A stretch of DNA of 64,000 nt from Balaenoptera acutorostrata (taxonomy: Eukaryota > Chordata > Mammalia > Artiodactyla > Balaenopteridae), in the NCBI RefSeq assembly GCF_949987535.1, contig NC_080064.1, forward strand, positions 42,923,937 to 42,987,936. Direction: 5' to 3'. Numbering within the stretch: the first letter of the stretch is position 1; each line of letters begins with the position of its first letter. Both the position numbers and the translations under genes were made by a program. Below are positions 1-9,595 of this stretch, in pieces. The notes beneath the pieces were generated by a model. That model was not told the origin of the DNA. It searched no databases and worked only from the letters and a program-made list of their open reading frames with translations.

Positions 1-620
1 CAGGACCACACACACATGTGTGCACACACAGGCCAGCCCTGTCAGGTCCTCCCCTGGGCGACTTGGAGGGTTTCTGAGAATCATCTGGGAGAGCGGCCCT
101 CAGCTGCTGACCCCAAATAGCTGATTCCTGGGGAGGCCACTGTGAATGGTTAAGAGCTGCCAGGGCCAGCTCAGGGGGTGGGGGGAGGCCAGGGCACCCA
201 CTAGGGGACAGTGATGGCAGCCTGGGGCCCTGTGGAGGTCACAGATAGCAGGGTCCAGGTGCTCAGCCCCACCATGCTCCGGTGACTCAGAGCAAAGGAT
301 AAGAGCTGGGGGAAGGGGAACCCCATCCCAGACCCTCTGCCGAGTCAGGGGCTGCAGGCTTCCCACAGCAGGTCCTTCCCAGCCCCCCTGTCTGAGCCCC
401 CTGAGTCTGCTGCCTGAGGGCCACCATGGAGCTTCAGGGCCGTCTTGTGCCTGGAGATGGAGCTTCCCACAGGATTCCCGTGACCTGTCGTGGGACGCCT
501 GCAGCCCCTGACTTGGTAGGGGGGGCTCTCCCTCCCCCAGCTCTGATCCTTTGTTCTGTGTCCCTGGAGCATGGTGGGGCTGAGCACCTGGACCCTGCTA
601 CCTCTGACCTCCACAGGGCA
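1..620. repeat. GC-rich block with imperfect inverted repeat
   Basis: This stretch is much richer in G+C than the L1 that follows. Bases about 226-375 match the reverse complement of about 487-620 at roughly 85% by eye, with a spacer of about 110 bases. Shared words include GGTCCAGGTGCTCAGCCCCA and GTCAGGGGCTGCAGGC. Both strands therefore give similar short open frames (sharing EHGGAEHLDPA), which is a by-product of the palindrome. A short CA/TG-rich run lies at 5-31. I do not recognise the family. The match stops abruptly where L1-A begins near 621. Confidence 0.6.
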
Positions 621-621
621 A

Positions 622-2456
622 TTTCCCTATTTAAGTCTGTTAGTATTTGCTTTATGTATTAGGTGTTCCTATGTTAGTTGCATACACATTTACACTTGTT
701 ATAAATTTTTCTTGGATTGATCCCTTGATCATTATGTAATGTCCTTCTTTGTTTCTTGTTATAGTTTTTGTTTTAAAGTCTATTTTGCCTGATATAAGTA
801 TTGCTACCCGAATTTCTTTTGATTTCCATTTGGATGGAGTACCTTTTTCCATCAGCTCACTTTCTGTCTGTGTATGACTTTAGATCTGAAGTTAGTCTCT
901 TATAGGCAGCCTATATATGGGTCTTGTTTTTGTATCCATTCAGCCAAACTATGTGTTTTGATTGGAGCATTTAGATCATCTACATTTAAAGTAATTACTG
1001 ATAGGTATTGACATTTTGTTCATTGCTTTGGGCTTGTTTCTGTAGTTCATTTTTGTTCCTTTCTTTTTTTGTGTGTTATCTATTACAGATTTTTTTGTAG
1101 GAGACATGCTATGCATCCCAGCAGCACATTCCCCTCTGGTCATCAGAGCCATATGTTCTAGGGGTGCTCCCTATGTGGGCTACATGGGTCCTTCTGTTGT
1201 GGTGTGCTGACTACTGTGAGTGGTCTGGTAGGTGTGGCTGTCCCCTGGTCTCGTTGGTTGCCAGGCCCTGTCTTGCATGGAGCCTGCCAGCTGCTGGTTG
1301 GCAGGGCCACATCACAAGGCAGCTGGCTACAGAAACCTCATGGATCCAGGGCTAGTTCTGGCTCACTGGTGGGCAGAGCCAGGTTCTGAGGTAGGTGGTT
1401 GCATGGCCAGTGTTCCCAGATCTAGTGTTGGCCTTCTGGTGGGTGGGGCTGGTTCCTGACATGGTTGGCTGTGGGTTCCAGGGTGTGCCAAAGTTGGTGT
1501 TAGCCTAATGATGAGTGGGGTTGGATCCTGGGTCAGCTGGCTGAGTCCAAAGTATCTCAGAGTTGGTGTTAACCTGCTGGTGGACAGGCTGGGTCCTGGG
1601 TTCTCTGGCTGCAGTCGCCTGGGAGTCCCAGGGCTAGTGCCTTCACACTGTGAGGCAGGGTCCTGGTCCTCTGGTGGACAGGGATGTGCCCCAGGGTGGC
1701 TATGGGCTCAGAGGGTCTTAAGGTAGCCTGCCTGCTGATGGGTGTGGCTGTGTCCCTGCCCAACTAGTTGTCTGGCCTGAGGCATCCCAGTACTGGTGCT
1801 AATAAGCTGGTGGATGGGGACAGGTCCTGGTGTTGATAAGCTAGAGGGAGGATTCCAAAACTGTGCTTGCCAGTACCAGTGTCTACATGGTAGAAAGAGC
1901 TCCTAAAAATGGCTGCCACCAGTGTCTATGTCTCCAGGATGTGCTCCAGTTCACTCTTGCCTCCCCAGAGACTCCCCAAGATCAGCAGGTGGGTTTGACC
2001 CAGGCTCCTTTCAAATTTTTGCTTCTGCCCTGGGTCTTGGAGTGTGTAATTCTGTGGGCGCAGAGTGGAGTCTCTATTTCCCATAGCCTGAAAGTAAGCC
2101 CTGCTGGCCTTCTAAGCCAAATATTCTTGGGGATTGTCTTCCCAGTGAAAGACCCCTAGGCTGGGGAGCTGGCGTGGGGCTCAGACCCGTTGCTCTGTGG
2201 GAAGAACCTCTGTTGTTGTAATTAACCTCCTGTTTGTGGGTCACCTACCTGGGGGTATGGATCTTGACAATACCACGACTCTGCCCCTCTTACCCATCTC
2301 ATCGATCCTTTTTCGTATCTTTAGTTGTAGAAGATCTTTTCTGCTAGATTTTGCTCTTTCTCATCAATAGTTCCTTCGTAAATAGTTGTAATTTTGGTGT
2401 GCCCATGAGAGGAGGTGAGCTCAGGGTCTTCCTACTCTGACATACTGGCCAAGCCC
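622..2456 (-). mobile_element. L1-A: L1 LINE lacking ORF1, 3'-truncated
   Basis: Read on the minus strand, the element starts near 2456 with the L1 5' end (a short run like CAGAGTAGGAAGACCCTGAG, then a stretch about a regulatory-like GC-rich 5' UTR to about 1085). It then passes directly into the start of ORF2 (endonuclease region, 622-1075). The roughly 1 kb expected for ORF1 is absent. The 3' half of ORF2 and the 3' UTR are also missing, because the sequence stops at the inverted repeat near 621. The 5' UTR assignment rests on similarity to L1 5' ends I know from artiodactyls and on its terminal position. Confidence 0.6.
652..1040 (-). pseudogene. L1-A ORF2 endonuclease fragment
   Basis: Part of the N-terminal AP-like endonuclease domain of L1 ORF2, which nicks target DNA for reverse transcription. 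The 66-residue open piece at 652-852 contains KIDFKTKTITRNKEGHYIMI and IKGSIQEKF, which match the same segment in the other L1 copies of this window. Upstream, at about 860-1020, frames carrying LAEWIQKQDPYI are recognisable but interrupted by stops. There is no reverse transcriptase downstream. The fragment is a dead relic. Confidence 0.8.
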
Positions 2457-2479
2457 CAACCCCTGTTTAGTATAATTAA

Positions 2480-4110
2480 AAAAAAAAGGGGGGGGATCCA
2501 GAATATGGATAAAGAGTAAGAGAATATTTTTTGAAACAACAAACATAACACGGAAAAATCAGATTTCTAGAAATGGAAAATGTTAACTCAAAATGAAGAC
2601 TAGAAAGATGAACTTGAAGGAATTATTTTAAATTTAGCATGGGAAGAAATGAAATTGATTAAGACAAATGAAGGATAGATTGAGAAGACCTAATGTGCAT
2701 CTAATCAGTTTCAGGAGAAGAGGATAGGGAGAATGGAGAAACAGCAATGTTTTAAAAGATAATGCCTTAGAATTTTCCAGAACTTATAAAATATGCCAAT
2801 CTATAAGTTCAGGAATCCCATCAAATACCAAGCATGATAAATAGAAAATCTTTACTTAGGTACCTTATAGTGAAACTGTAGAATAGAAAATCCTGAATGT
2901 AGCTAGAGGAAAAAACCATACTGCCTGCAAAAGAACTGCTATTATACTGACAGATGATTTCTTAACAGTAACAACAAAAGCTGAATGAGAATAGAGAAAA
3001 GAAGTTTCAAGCTAAAACTGCCATTTTGGTGAAAATATCATTTAAGAACAAATTCAAACTAAAGATAATTTCAAACATAAGAATTGAATTTGTCACCAAC
3101 AGATCCTCAGTAAAAGAAATTCTAAAGAAGAAACTTCAAGTAGAAAGTATTCACAGATGGAAGGTCTCTGAAATGTGAGATGAATTATATGTAATAAGGG
3201 ATAAATAATTCTAAATCTAAAAAGAGTAATAAATTATCCTTACCTTAAAAGGTAAGTCTAAACACATATTGATATTATAAAATAATAACATCATCATTAA
3301 GGATTAAAAAAGCAGAACTAAAGTACAGGAAGAAGTTGTATTTAATCAGGAGGTTTTGATCTGAATTCAAGTATTCTAGCATTCCTGTGTTGTTTGGGAA
3401 AAGGATAAGAATACTGAATAATTTTAGTCTTTGATATGTTAAGTATAAATATTAAAATATAAAAAGTAATCCCTAAAATATTAGAAATAGAGTATATACT
3501 TTTGAAAATAGCAGTGGGCAAAAAAATAAAATGAAAAACAACCCAAAAGTTGCCAAGAAAGCAGAAAAAGAAAACACTAAAAAATAGGATCATAGATAAC
3601 ACAAAATAACCTGGTAAGACAAATCCAAGTATATCAGTAATCACAGTACATAAAGGTGTATAAAACTTCAGTTAAAAAACAAAGATTGACAGACTGGATG
3701 GAAAACAAAATGTAGCAATATCTGGCTTACTAGAGACACATCTAAAACCAAGTAATACAGTAAGGTTAAAAACTAAATGGATGGACAAAGATATAACAGG
3801 AAAATATTAACAACAAGAAAGCTGGTGTCATTATATTAATATAAAAATAGACTTCAAGGGAAAAAAACATTAACAACATAGAGAATCATAACACAATTTA
3901 CCAGAAGATTTAATAATCCTAAACTTGTATGTTGGGACTTCCTTGGTGGTCCAGTGGCTAAGACTCCATGTTCCCAATGCAGGGGGCCCGGGTTTGAACT
4001 AGATCCCGCATGAGGCAACAAAGATCCTATGTGCTGCAACTAAAACCCGGTGCAGACAAATAAATTTTTAAAAAAAACGTGTATGTTCCTAATAAATTGC
4101 CCTCTTCCCC
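2480..4110 (+). mobile_element. L1-B: ancient L1 (L1M/L1ME-like), first part
   Basis: Very diverged plus-strand L1. At about 2890-3000 the sequence resembles the C-terminal part of ORF1 (a region with the sense of 'TADDFLTVTTKAE'). At 3690-3860 it resembles the ORF2 endonuclease: frames with KIDRLDGKQN, VAISGLLETHLKPS and NNKKAGVIILI can be followed. No long reading frame survives. A CHR SINE (3934-4079) is inserted near the end, and the L1 seems to resume at 5285. Subfamily is not certain. Confidence 0.6.
3934..4079 (+). mobile_element. CHR-type SINE (short form)
   Basis: Begins GGGACTTCCTTGGTGGTCCA, has a degenerate tRNA-like head (about 3934-4010) and ends in an A-rich tail. It is flanked by the 8-bp target duplication TGTATGTT at 3926-3933 and 4080-4087. 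It lies inside L1-B. Confidence 0.9.
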
Positions 4111-5284
4111 CACACCCCCTTAGCTCTTTCCCTCTATACACATGTATTTATTTGGTTGGTTAGTTAGTTATTATTTATATATGACAAAACTGAGAGAACT
4201 ACAAGGAAAAACAAGCAATTCTACAAAGCATAGTGAGAGATTTTTTAAATTCTTTTTTCCCCTGTAAAATAAAACACAGAACAAGAATAATACATGAATG
4301 TGTAGCTTACTGAATTATTTTAAGGTGAGCACCCTTGAAACTGGTTCAGAGGAACATGCAGTTCAGTGTTCCTCTGACTCTTGTATTTCCTTCAAGTTGG
4401 CAGCTGGATCCTGAGGCTTGAACAGACTCAGGTTTATTCACGTCGGCAAGACCACAGGTAGTGCTGTGGTCTTTCATTCAGAGGCACATCATGTCTGACT
4501 GTGATTTAACAACTATTGCTGCTGAATGCTTTTAGCCACTAATTCACTGAGACTTCCAAAATGCTGATATTCTAACATTTCTTTTTTATTAGTTGAAATA
4601 CTTCATTAAAGTGATGCTTCTCTTCGTCTATTATTTGGTTACCAAATGATACAGTTCATGTAGGAAAGGCAGGATAAATTCTCGATCTTTCCCTTTGCCA
4701 GTTTCCAAGTAACAAATTTGTTTCCTATCATTCTCTGAAAGTGACTAATGTTTTTTATCACTATGAACCCATGGATTCTATGAGTTTAAATCTATTGTGA
4801 TCACGATCCTCACTGAAGCTGTTTGTCCGATATCTGGCCAGTGGGAGCCTCTTCAAGTATAGGCCTGTATCTTTTTCATTTAATCTTAGTAGTCTTTGAT
4901 AGCTTCCTTGCTATCTAGTAATGATAAGATATTCCAGATTCATCTTGCACATTTCTGGAATAAACCATTTTTCTAAAATGCCCTGGTTTCGTTGAATGGC
5001 AAATGTTAATTCTAGACTATAATCTGGGAATGTGGGTGCTAGGGTTGCTCATTATTATTGGGTTGGACATTTTCTACTCCTTTCTGGTGGATAGAGCTAA
5101 GACACGTACAGATATGTATATGTACATACACATACATATATACACACACACATACGACACCTCACAAGTTCATATGAATACGTCCAATTCAAATTTAATA
5201 CTACAGTGTTTTTATGTGACCTCTTTTATATTCTATATTACTTTTCTATTTCCTCTCTTCCATACTGAGAATCCCAGTTCTTAA
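4111..5284. other. Unassigned block splitting L1-B
   Basis: About 1.17 kb between the two L1-B pieces. No convincing reading frame: the longest is 93 codons at 5003-5284 and crosses a TA/CA microsatellite at 5111-5155. Bases about 4830-5060 remind me of a widespread ancient mammalian repeat in antisense, but I cannot name it. It could be an inserted old element or a diverged part of the region. Confidence 0.4.
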
Positions 5285-5445
5285 AGACATAGGGTATGAT
5301 AGTAATAATGGGAGATTTAAACATAGTTCTGTCAGTAACTAATAGATCATAGATTTTTTAATGCAGTAATATAAAATATTTGGACATAATTAACAAGCTT
5401 GATTTAATGCAAGTACTTAAAATATTGTATCCCAAACTGAAGAAT
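5285..5445 (+). mobile_element. L1-B: ancient L1, continuation
   Basis: Resembles the next part of the L1 ORF2 endonuclease: a frame reading IVIMGDLNIVLSVTN can be followed from about 5300, as in the segment 'VGDFN' of younger copies. About 90 bases of L1 expected between the two pieces are missing or unrecognisable. Confidence 0.5.
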
Positions 5446-5759
5446 TCATGTATCAATTAGGGTCTCAACAAGAAACAAATGGCACACTTCAAAAAGATAA
5501 TTCAATGAAGGTTTATTTATAAAGGAATATCTATAAGATATAGATATAGGAAAAGCACAAAGGATAGTTCATTAATCCCAAATTTAATAGTAGCCATGCT
5601 ATCATCACCCCAAAGAGAAAAGGGAAAGGAAAAAAACTGTAGAATTACCTATCTTGAAAAGGACAATGGTTAGTCAAGAGACACAGCCAGGTGACCTGGC
5701 AGGAAGAAATCCCCTTACAGGGGAGTAATTATCCTTGCCTTAGTCTTATACCTACTCTG
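5446..5759. other. Unassigned, possible old repeat
   Basis: No gene seen. The start (AATTAGGGTCTCAACAAGAA and a following GTTTATTTATAAAGG) has the flavour of an old interspersed repeat, but I cannot place it in a family. Confidence 0.3.
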
Positions 5760-5882
5760 ATCTCCTGTTGAGGATCTTTTACCTGGATTACTTACCTCAT
5801 AACTGGTATCCATGCTTCCTCCTTGCTCCAGTTCAGTATATTCTCAGCAGAGCAGCCAAAATGATCCTGTTAAAACATAATG
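5760..5882 (+). mobile_element. L2 LINE, 5' piece of a split copy
   Basis: Matches the part of L2 just upstream of its conserved 3' region (CTGGATTACT...AACTGGT...AGCAGCCA...ATGATCCT...AAAACATAA). The match breaks at about 5882 and resumes at about 17975 at the next expected L2 base, so everything between was inserted later. Confidence 0.75.
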
Positions 5883-5886
5883 GAAA

Positions 5887-6722
5887 GAGGATTCTGGGAA
5901 GATGGCAGAGTAGGAAGCACCAGGAATCTGCATCTCCACCCAAACAGCAATTGCACTGTCAGAATCTAATATGACTCTTTTGAAACCCTGGAGTCTTAAA
6001 GGCTTGCACCTTCCAGGGTAAGGCTTGGCCAGTAAAATGTGATTAATTTCAGTCCATTTCAGCTCTTAACAGAGTAGCAGCTACCTTTTCCTCACCCCCA
6101 GACACATGGCAGGCAGCTGTGCAGGAGTTCCTGGAGCAGCTTGCACATAGCATGTGGGAGGTAGAATGGGTAAAAAGAACTCTGTCCTCCAAATATTGGG
6201 GATCTGTGTTCTGATTTCTGCTCTCCATTTTTTGCTTTCCCCTTTTCAGGAGCCAGACATTAAAGATTAAACATTCAAAAACAAGTGCATATATGGGGAA
6301 AATTACAACATGACAGTGAATGCACAGGGAAAGGCTCAGAAAAGACCTAGGAACATATTAAGTTTACATGTCAGGCTGCTCCTTGGCATAGAAACAGCCT
6401 ACAACAACAACAACATCAAAACAAAACAAAACAAAACCCCCCCAGCAAACACTGGAAAAGGGGTAGAATCTGATTTCCAGTGTTACCACATTTTTTGGAT
6501 TCAAATGTCCAATGTTCAACAAAAAAATCACAAAACATACAAACAGGAATCTGTGGTCCATTAAAAGGAAAAAAATGAACCAACAGAATTTGTCCCTGAA
6601 TAAGACTTAATGGCAGATATATTAGACAAAGATTTTTAAACATCTGTCTAACAGATGCTCATAGAACTAAAGGAAGATGTGGAAAGTCAAGAAAACAACA
6701 TGTGATAAAAATGGAAATATCA
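5887..6722 (+). mobile_element. L1-C: old L1 (L1M-type), 5' UTR
   Basis: Starts with the old L1 5' end (TCTGGGAAGATGGCAGAGTA) and continues through the 5' UTR and the linker before ORF1. The pieces at 7097-7116, about 13740-14397, 14543-16799 and 17017-17967 continue the same element. The whole L1 lies within an L2; AAAACATAATGG (5' side) and AACAAAATGAGG (3' side) may be its worn target duplication. C-rich and A-rich runs near 6410-6440 are simple sequence. Confidence 0.75.
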
Positions 6723-7096
6723 GGACTTCCCCAGTGGCACAGTGGTTAAGAATCTGCCTGCCAATGCAGGGGACACGGGTTCAATCCCTGGTCTGGGAAG
6801 ATCCTACATGCCGTGGAGCAACTGAACCTGTGCGCCACAACTACTGAGCCTGTGCTCTAGAACCTGCGAGCCATAATGACTGAGCCTGCAAGCTAAAACT
6901 ACTGAGCCCACATGCCACAAATACTGAAGCCCGTGAGCCTAGAGCCTGTGCTCTGCAACAAGAAGCCCCGCAATGAGAAGCCCGCGCACTGCAATGAAGA
7001 GTAGCCCCCACTCACCGTAACTAGAGAAAGCCTGTGAACAGCAACGAAGATCCAACACAGTGAAAAATAAATAAAATAAAATTATTTTTAAAAAAA
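6723..7096 (+). mobile_element. CHR-2-type SINE (long form)
   Basis: Nearly full-length tRNA-Glu-derived SINE of the cetacean/hippo type. It has a tRNA-like head (AGTGGTTAAGAATCTGCCTG, then B-box-like GGTTCAATCCC), a long body of ACTGAGCC/GCAACGAAG-type repeats and an A-rich tail. Target duplication GGAAATATCA (6713-6722) and GGAAATGTCA (7097-7106). It interrupts L1-C. Confidence 0.93.
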
Positions 7097-7288
7097 GGAA
7101 ATGTCAATAAAGAGATAGAGGTCAAGATGGTAGACGAGGAGGATGTGGAGTTCGTGTCTCCACACAACTAGGGCACCTACCAGGCACTGGTGGGACCATG
7201 GACACCTAAGGGGACAGGAGGAACCCCCAGCGACCGAGTAGGATGTGGTGGGTAGAGAGTGGGGAGGAGAAGTGGAGGCCAGATGTGA

Positions 7289-7780
7289 TCAGCGCCCCTG
7301 AGGGGTGGTTGGGGGAGGGGAAGGGATCCCACACCCAGAGGGGGAAAGGGGGGCCACTGGGAGGGCAGAGGATCAGAAAGGAGCATGGCCAGCATTTCCC
7401 TTGCCCACTTGGGCCCCGGGGAGACTGCTGAGATCCGGGCCTGATCCTCTGCCCACTGAGGCCCCCTCCAGCTGCGTGGGTCTGAGGGAGTGGGAGTGAG
7501 GGCAGGAGGAGCAAAAGTAAAGGCGGGAGTGATGGGACCAACCAGCACCCTTGAGGGGTGGCTGGGGGAACGGAGGAGTTCTCACACCTGGTGGGGCCCG
7601 TCCACAGTTAGGGGTTCAGCAGCAATGGGGGAGACACTCAGGGGAGTGGAGGAATGGAAGGGAGCATGGCAAGTGCTTTCCCTGCCCACTTGGGCACCGG
7701 GGAGCCTGTTGGGCTACGGGGCCCAATCCCCAGCCTGCGGAGGCTACCTCCAGCAGTGCAGAGCCTAAGCCCCACTTCTA
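7289..7780 (+). repeat. Tandem repeat of about 254 bp in L1-D 5' UTR
   Basis: Copy 1 starts at about 7289 and copy 2 at about 7543. Both share CAGC[G/A]CCC[C/T]TGAGGGGTGG near the start, then a G-rich stretch, GGAGCATGGC, and CCTGCCCACTTGGGC or its near variant, in the same order and spacing. The layout recalls promoter monomers of L1 5' UTRs in rodents. That functional reading is inference. Confidence 0.65.
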
Positions 7781-8117
7781 CATGCCCACTCAGGGCCCTA
7801 CCTCTACATGTGGCACTCCGAGACCCCCTTTGAGACTCCTTCAACTGTGCTGGGCCTAAACCCCGCCCACACACCCTCACCCAGGGCCTTACCTCCAAAC
7901 TCCGCAACTCCATGCTCCAAGGCTCCTCTAAGGCTGTGCTGCCTCCCCCACCACCCTCCTACCACGCAGGTACTAAGCCTAGGCCCCACCCCACCCTAAA
8001 CCCTGCCCCTGCCTACGTTCTACCCCCCACTAAGGCTCTGCCCCCACAGCCAAGGCCTTTTCCAGCCTTTTTTTTTCTTTTTTCCTCTTTGTTTTTTTTC
8101 TTCTTCTTTTAGGGTAT

Positions 8118-8373
8118 GGTTCTGTTTTACCTTGTTGTTGCTGATTCATTTATATTTTTATTTTTTTCTAATAAATCCTTTATTTTTCTGATTTTATTTT
8201 ATTCTTTATACCTTGTTATTGTTCTGCTCCTTTTGGCTTGTTCCTTTTTTCTTTCTTTTTCTGTTGTGGTTCTGTTTTACCTTGTAGTTGTTTTAATTAT
8301 ATTTTTATTTTTCCCAACATTTTTTAATCTTTCTAATTTTATTTTATTTTTTGTTATTGTACTGCTCCTTTTT
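8118..8373 (+). repeat. T-rich tandem duplication in L1-D 5' UTR
   Basis: The block at 8118-8236 (TTCTGTTTTACCTTGTTGTT to GTTCTGCTCC) is repeated, more worn, at 8271-8373 (TTCTGTTTTACCTTGTAGTT to GTACTGCTCC), a period of about 153 bp. The long hydrophobic open frame here is only a result of T-richness. Confidence 0.6.
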
Positions 8374-8661
8374 TTCCTTTTCTTTTGCCATGCTGGGTGG
8401 CTTGCAGGATCTTGGTTCCCAGGCCGGGGGTTGGGCCTGAGCTCCTGTGGTGGGAGTGCCGAGTCCAAACTGTGGACTAACAGAGAAACTCAGACTGCAG
8501 GGAATATTAATCAGAGTGAGTCTTCCGGGGGTCCTCATCTCTGCACCAAGACCCGGCTCTACCCAACGGCTTGCAAACTCCAGTGGTGGATGCCTCAGGC
8601 CAAAAACCCAGTAAGACAGGAATACAGCCCCACCCATAAAAAAATGAGATGACAAAAAAAT

Positions 8662-9537
8662 ATGTTACAGACAAAGGAGCAAGGTAAAAACCTACAAGAC
8701 CAAATAAATGAAGAGGAAATAGGCAAACTACCTGAAAAAGAATTCAGAGTAATGATAGTAAAGATGATGCAAAATCTCAGAAACACAATGGAGAAAATAC
8801 AAAAGACATTTAACAAGGAACTAGAAGAACTAAAGAGCAAACAAACAGTGATAAACAACAAAATAACTGGAATTAAAAATACTCTAGAAGGAATCAGTAG
8901 CAGAATAACTGAGGCAGAAGAACGAATAAGTGAGCTGGAAGATAAAATGGTGGAAATAAATGCTGGAGAGCAGAATAAAGAAAAAGGAATGAAAAGAATT
9001 GAGGACAGTCTCAGAGACCTCTGGGACAACACTAAACACAACAACATTTGAATGATAGGGGTCCCAGAAGAAGAAGAGAAAGAGAAAGGGTATGAGAAAA
9101 TATTTGAAGAGATTACAGTTGAAAAATTCCCTAACATGGGAAAGTAAATAGCCACCCAAGTCCAGGAAGCACAGAGAGTCCTGTACAGGATAAACCCCAG
9201 GAGAAACACACCAAGACACATATTAATCAAACTAACAAAAATTAAATTCAAAGGAAAAATATTAAAAGCAGCAAGGGAAAAGCAACAAATAACATACAAG
9301 GGAATCCCCATAAGGTTATCAGCTGATTTTTCAGCAGAAACTCTGCAGGTCAGAAGGGAGCGGCAGGATATATTTAAAGTGATGAAAGGGAAGAGCCTAC
9401 AACCAGGATTACTCTACCCAACAAGGATCTAATTCAGATTTGATGGAGAAATCAAAAGCTTTACAGACAAGCAAAAGCTAAGAGAATTCAGCACCACCAA
9501 ACTAGCTTTACAACAAATGCTAAAGGAACTTCTCTAG
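8662..9537 (+). pseudogene. L1-D ORF1 (RNA-binding protein), broken
   Basis: ORF1 of L1 encodes a trimeric coiled-coil RNA chaperone that packages L1 RNA. The open part is 129 codons (8662-9051), with an N-terminal leader (LPEKEFRVMIVKM) and a coiled coil rich in E/K with heptad leucines and isoleucines (residues about 35-110, including ITEAEERISELEDKMVEI). Frame stops follow at about 9050, 9146 and 9430. The rest can still be read in frame past the stops: NPRRNTPRHILIKL (RNA-recognition region) and LSADFSAETLQ with SFTDKQKLREFS (C-terminal domain). ORF2 starts about 58 bases after its end. Confidence 0.88.
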
Positions 9538-9595
9538 GCAGGAAACACAAGATGAGAAAAAGACCCACAAAAACAAACCCAAAACAATTAATAAA

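Noticed and set aside
100..662. Two frames of 78-88 codons on opposite strands sharing EHGGAEHLDPA
   Set aside because: The sharing is explained by the inverted repeat. There are no splice sites, promoter or family match.
7177..7548. Overlapping Pro-rich frames of 111-123 codons on the minus strand
   Set aside because: They are by-products of the GC-rich repeats in the 5' UTR of L1-D and appear in several frames at once.
8116..8652. 178-codon open frame, strongly hydrophobic (like a membrane protein)
   Set aside because: It is a T-rich tandem duplication in the L1-D 5' UTR translated in the frame rich in Phe/Leu/Val. It has no start context or family match.
8595..9311. 238-codon minus-strand frame rich in Ser/Phe/Ile
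   Set aside because: It is the mirror of L1-D ORF1. The A-rich coiled-coil coding strand gives Ser/Phe/Leu-rich frames on the opposite strand in every L1 here.
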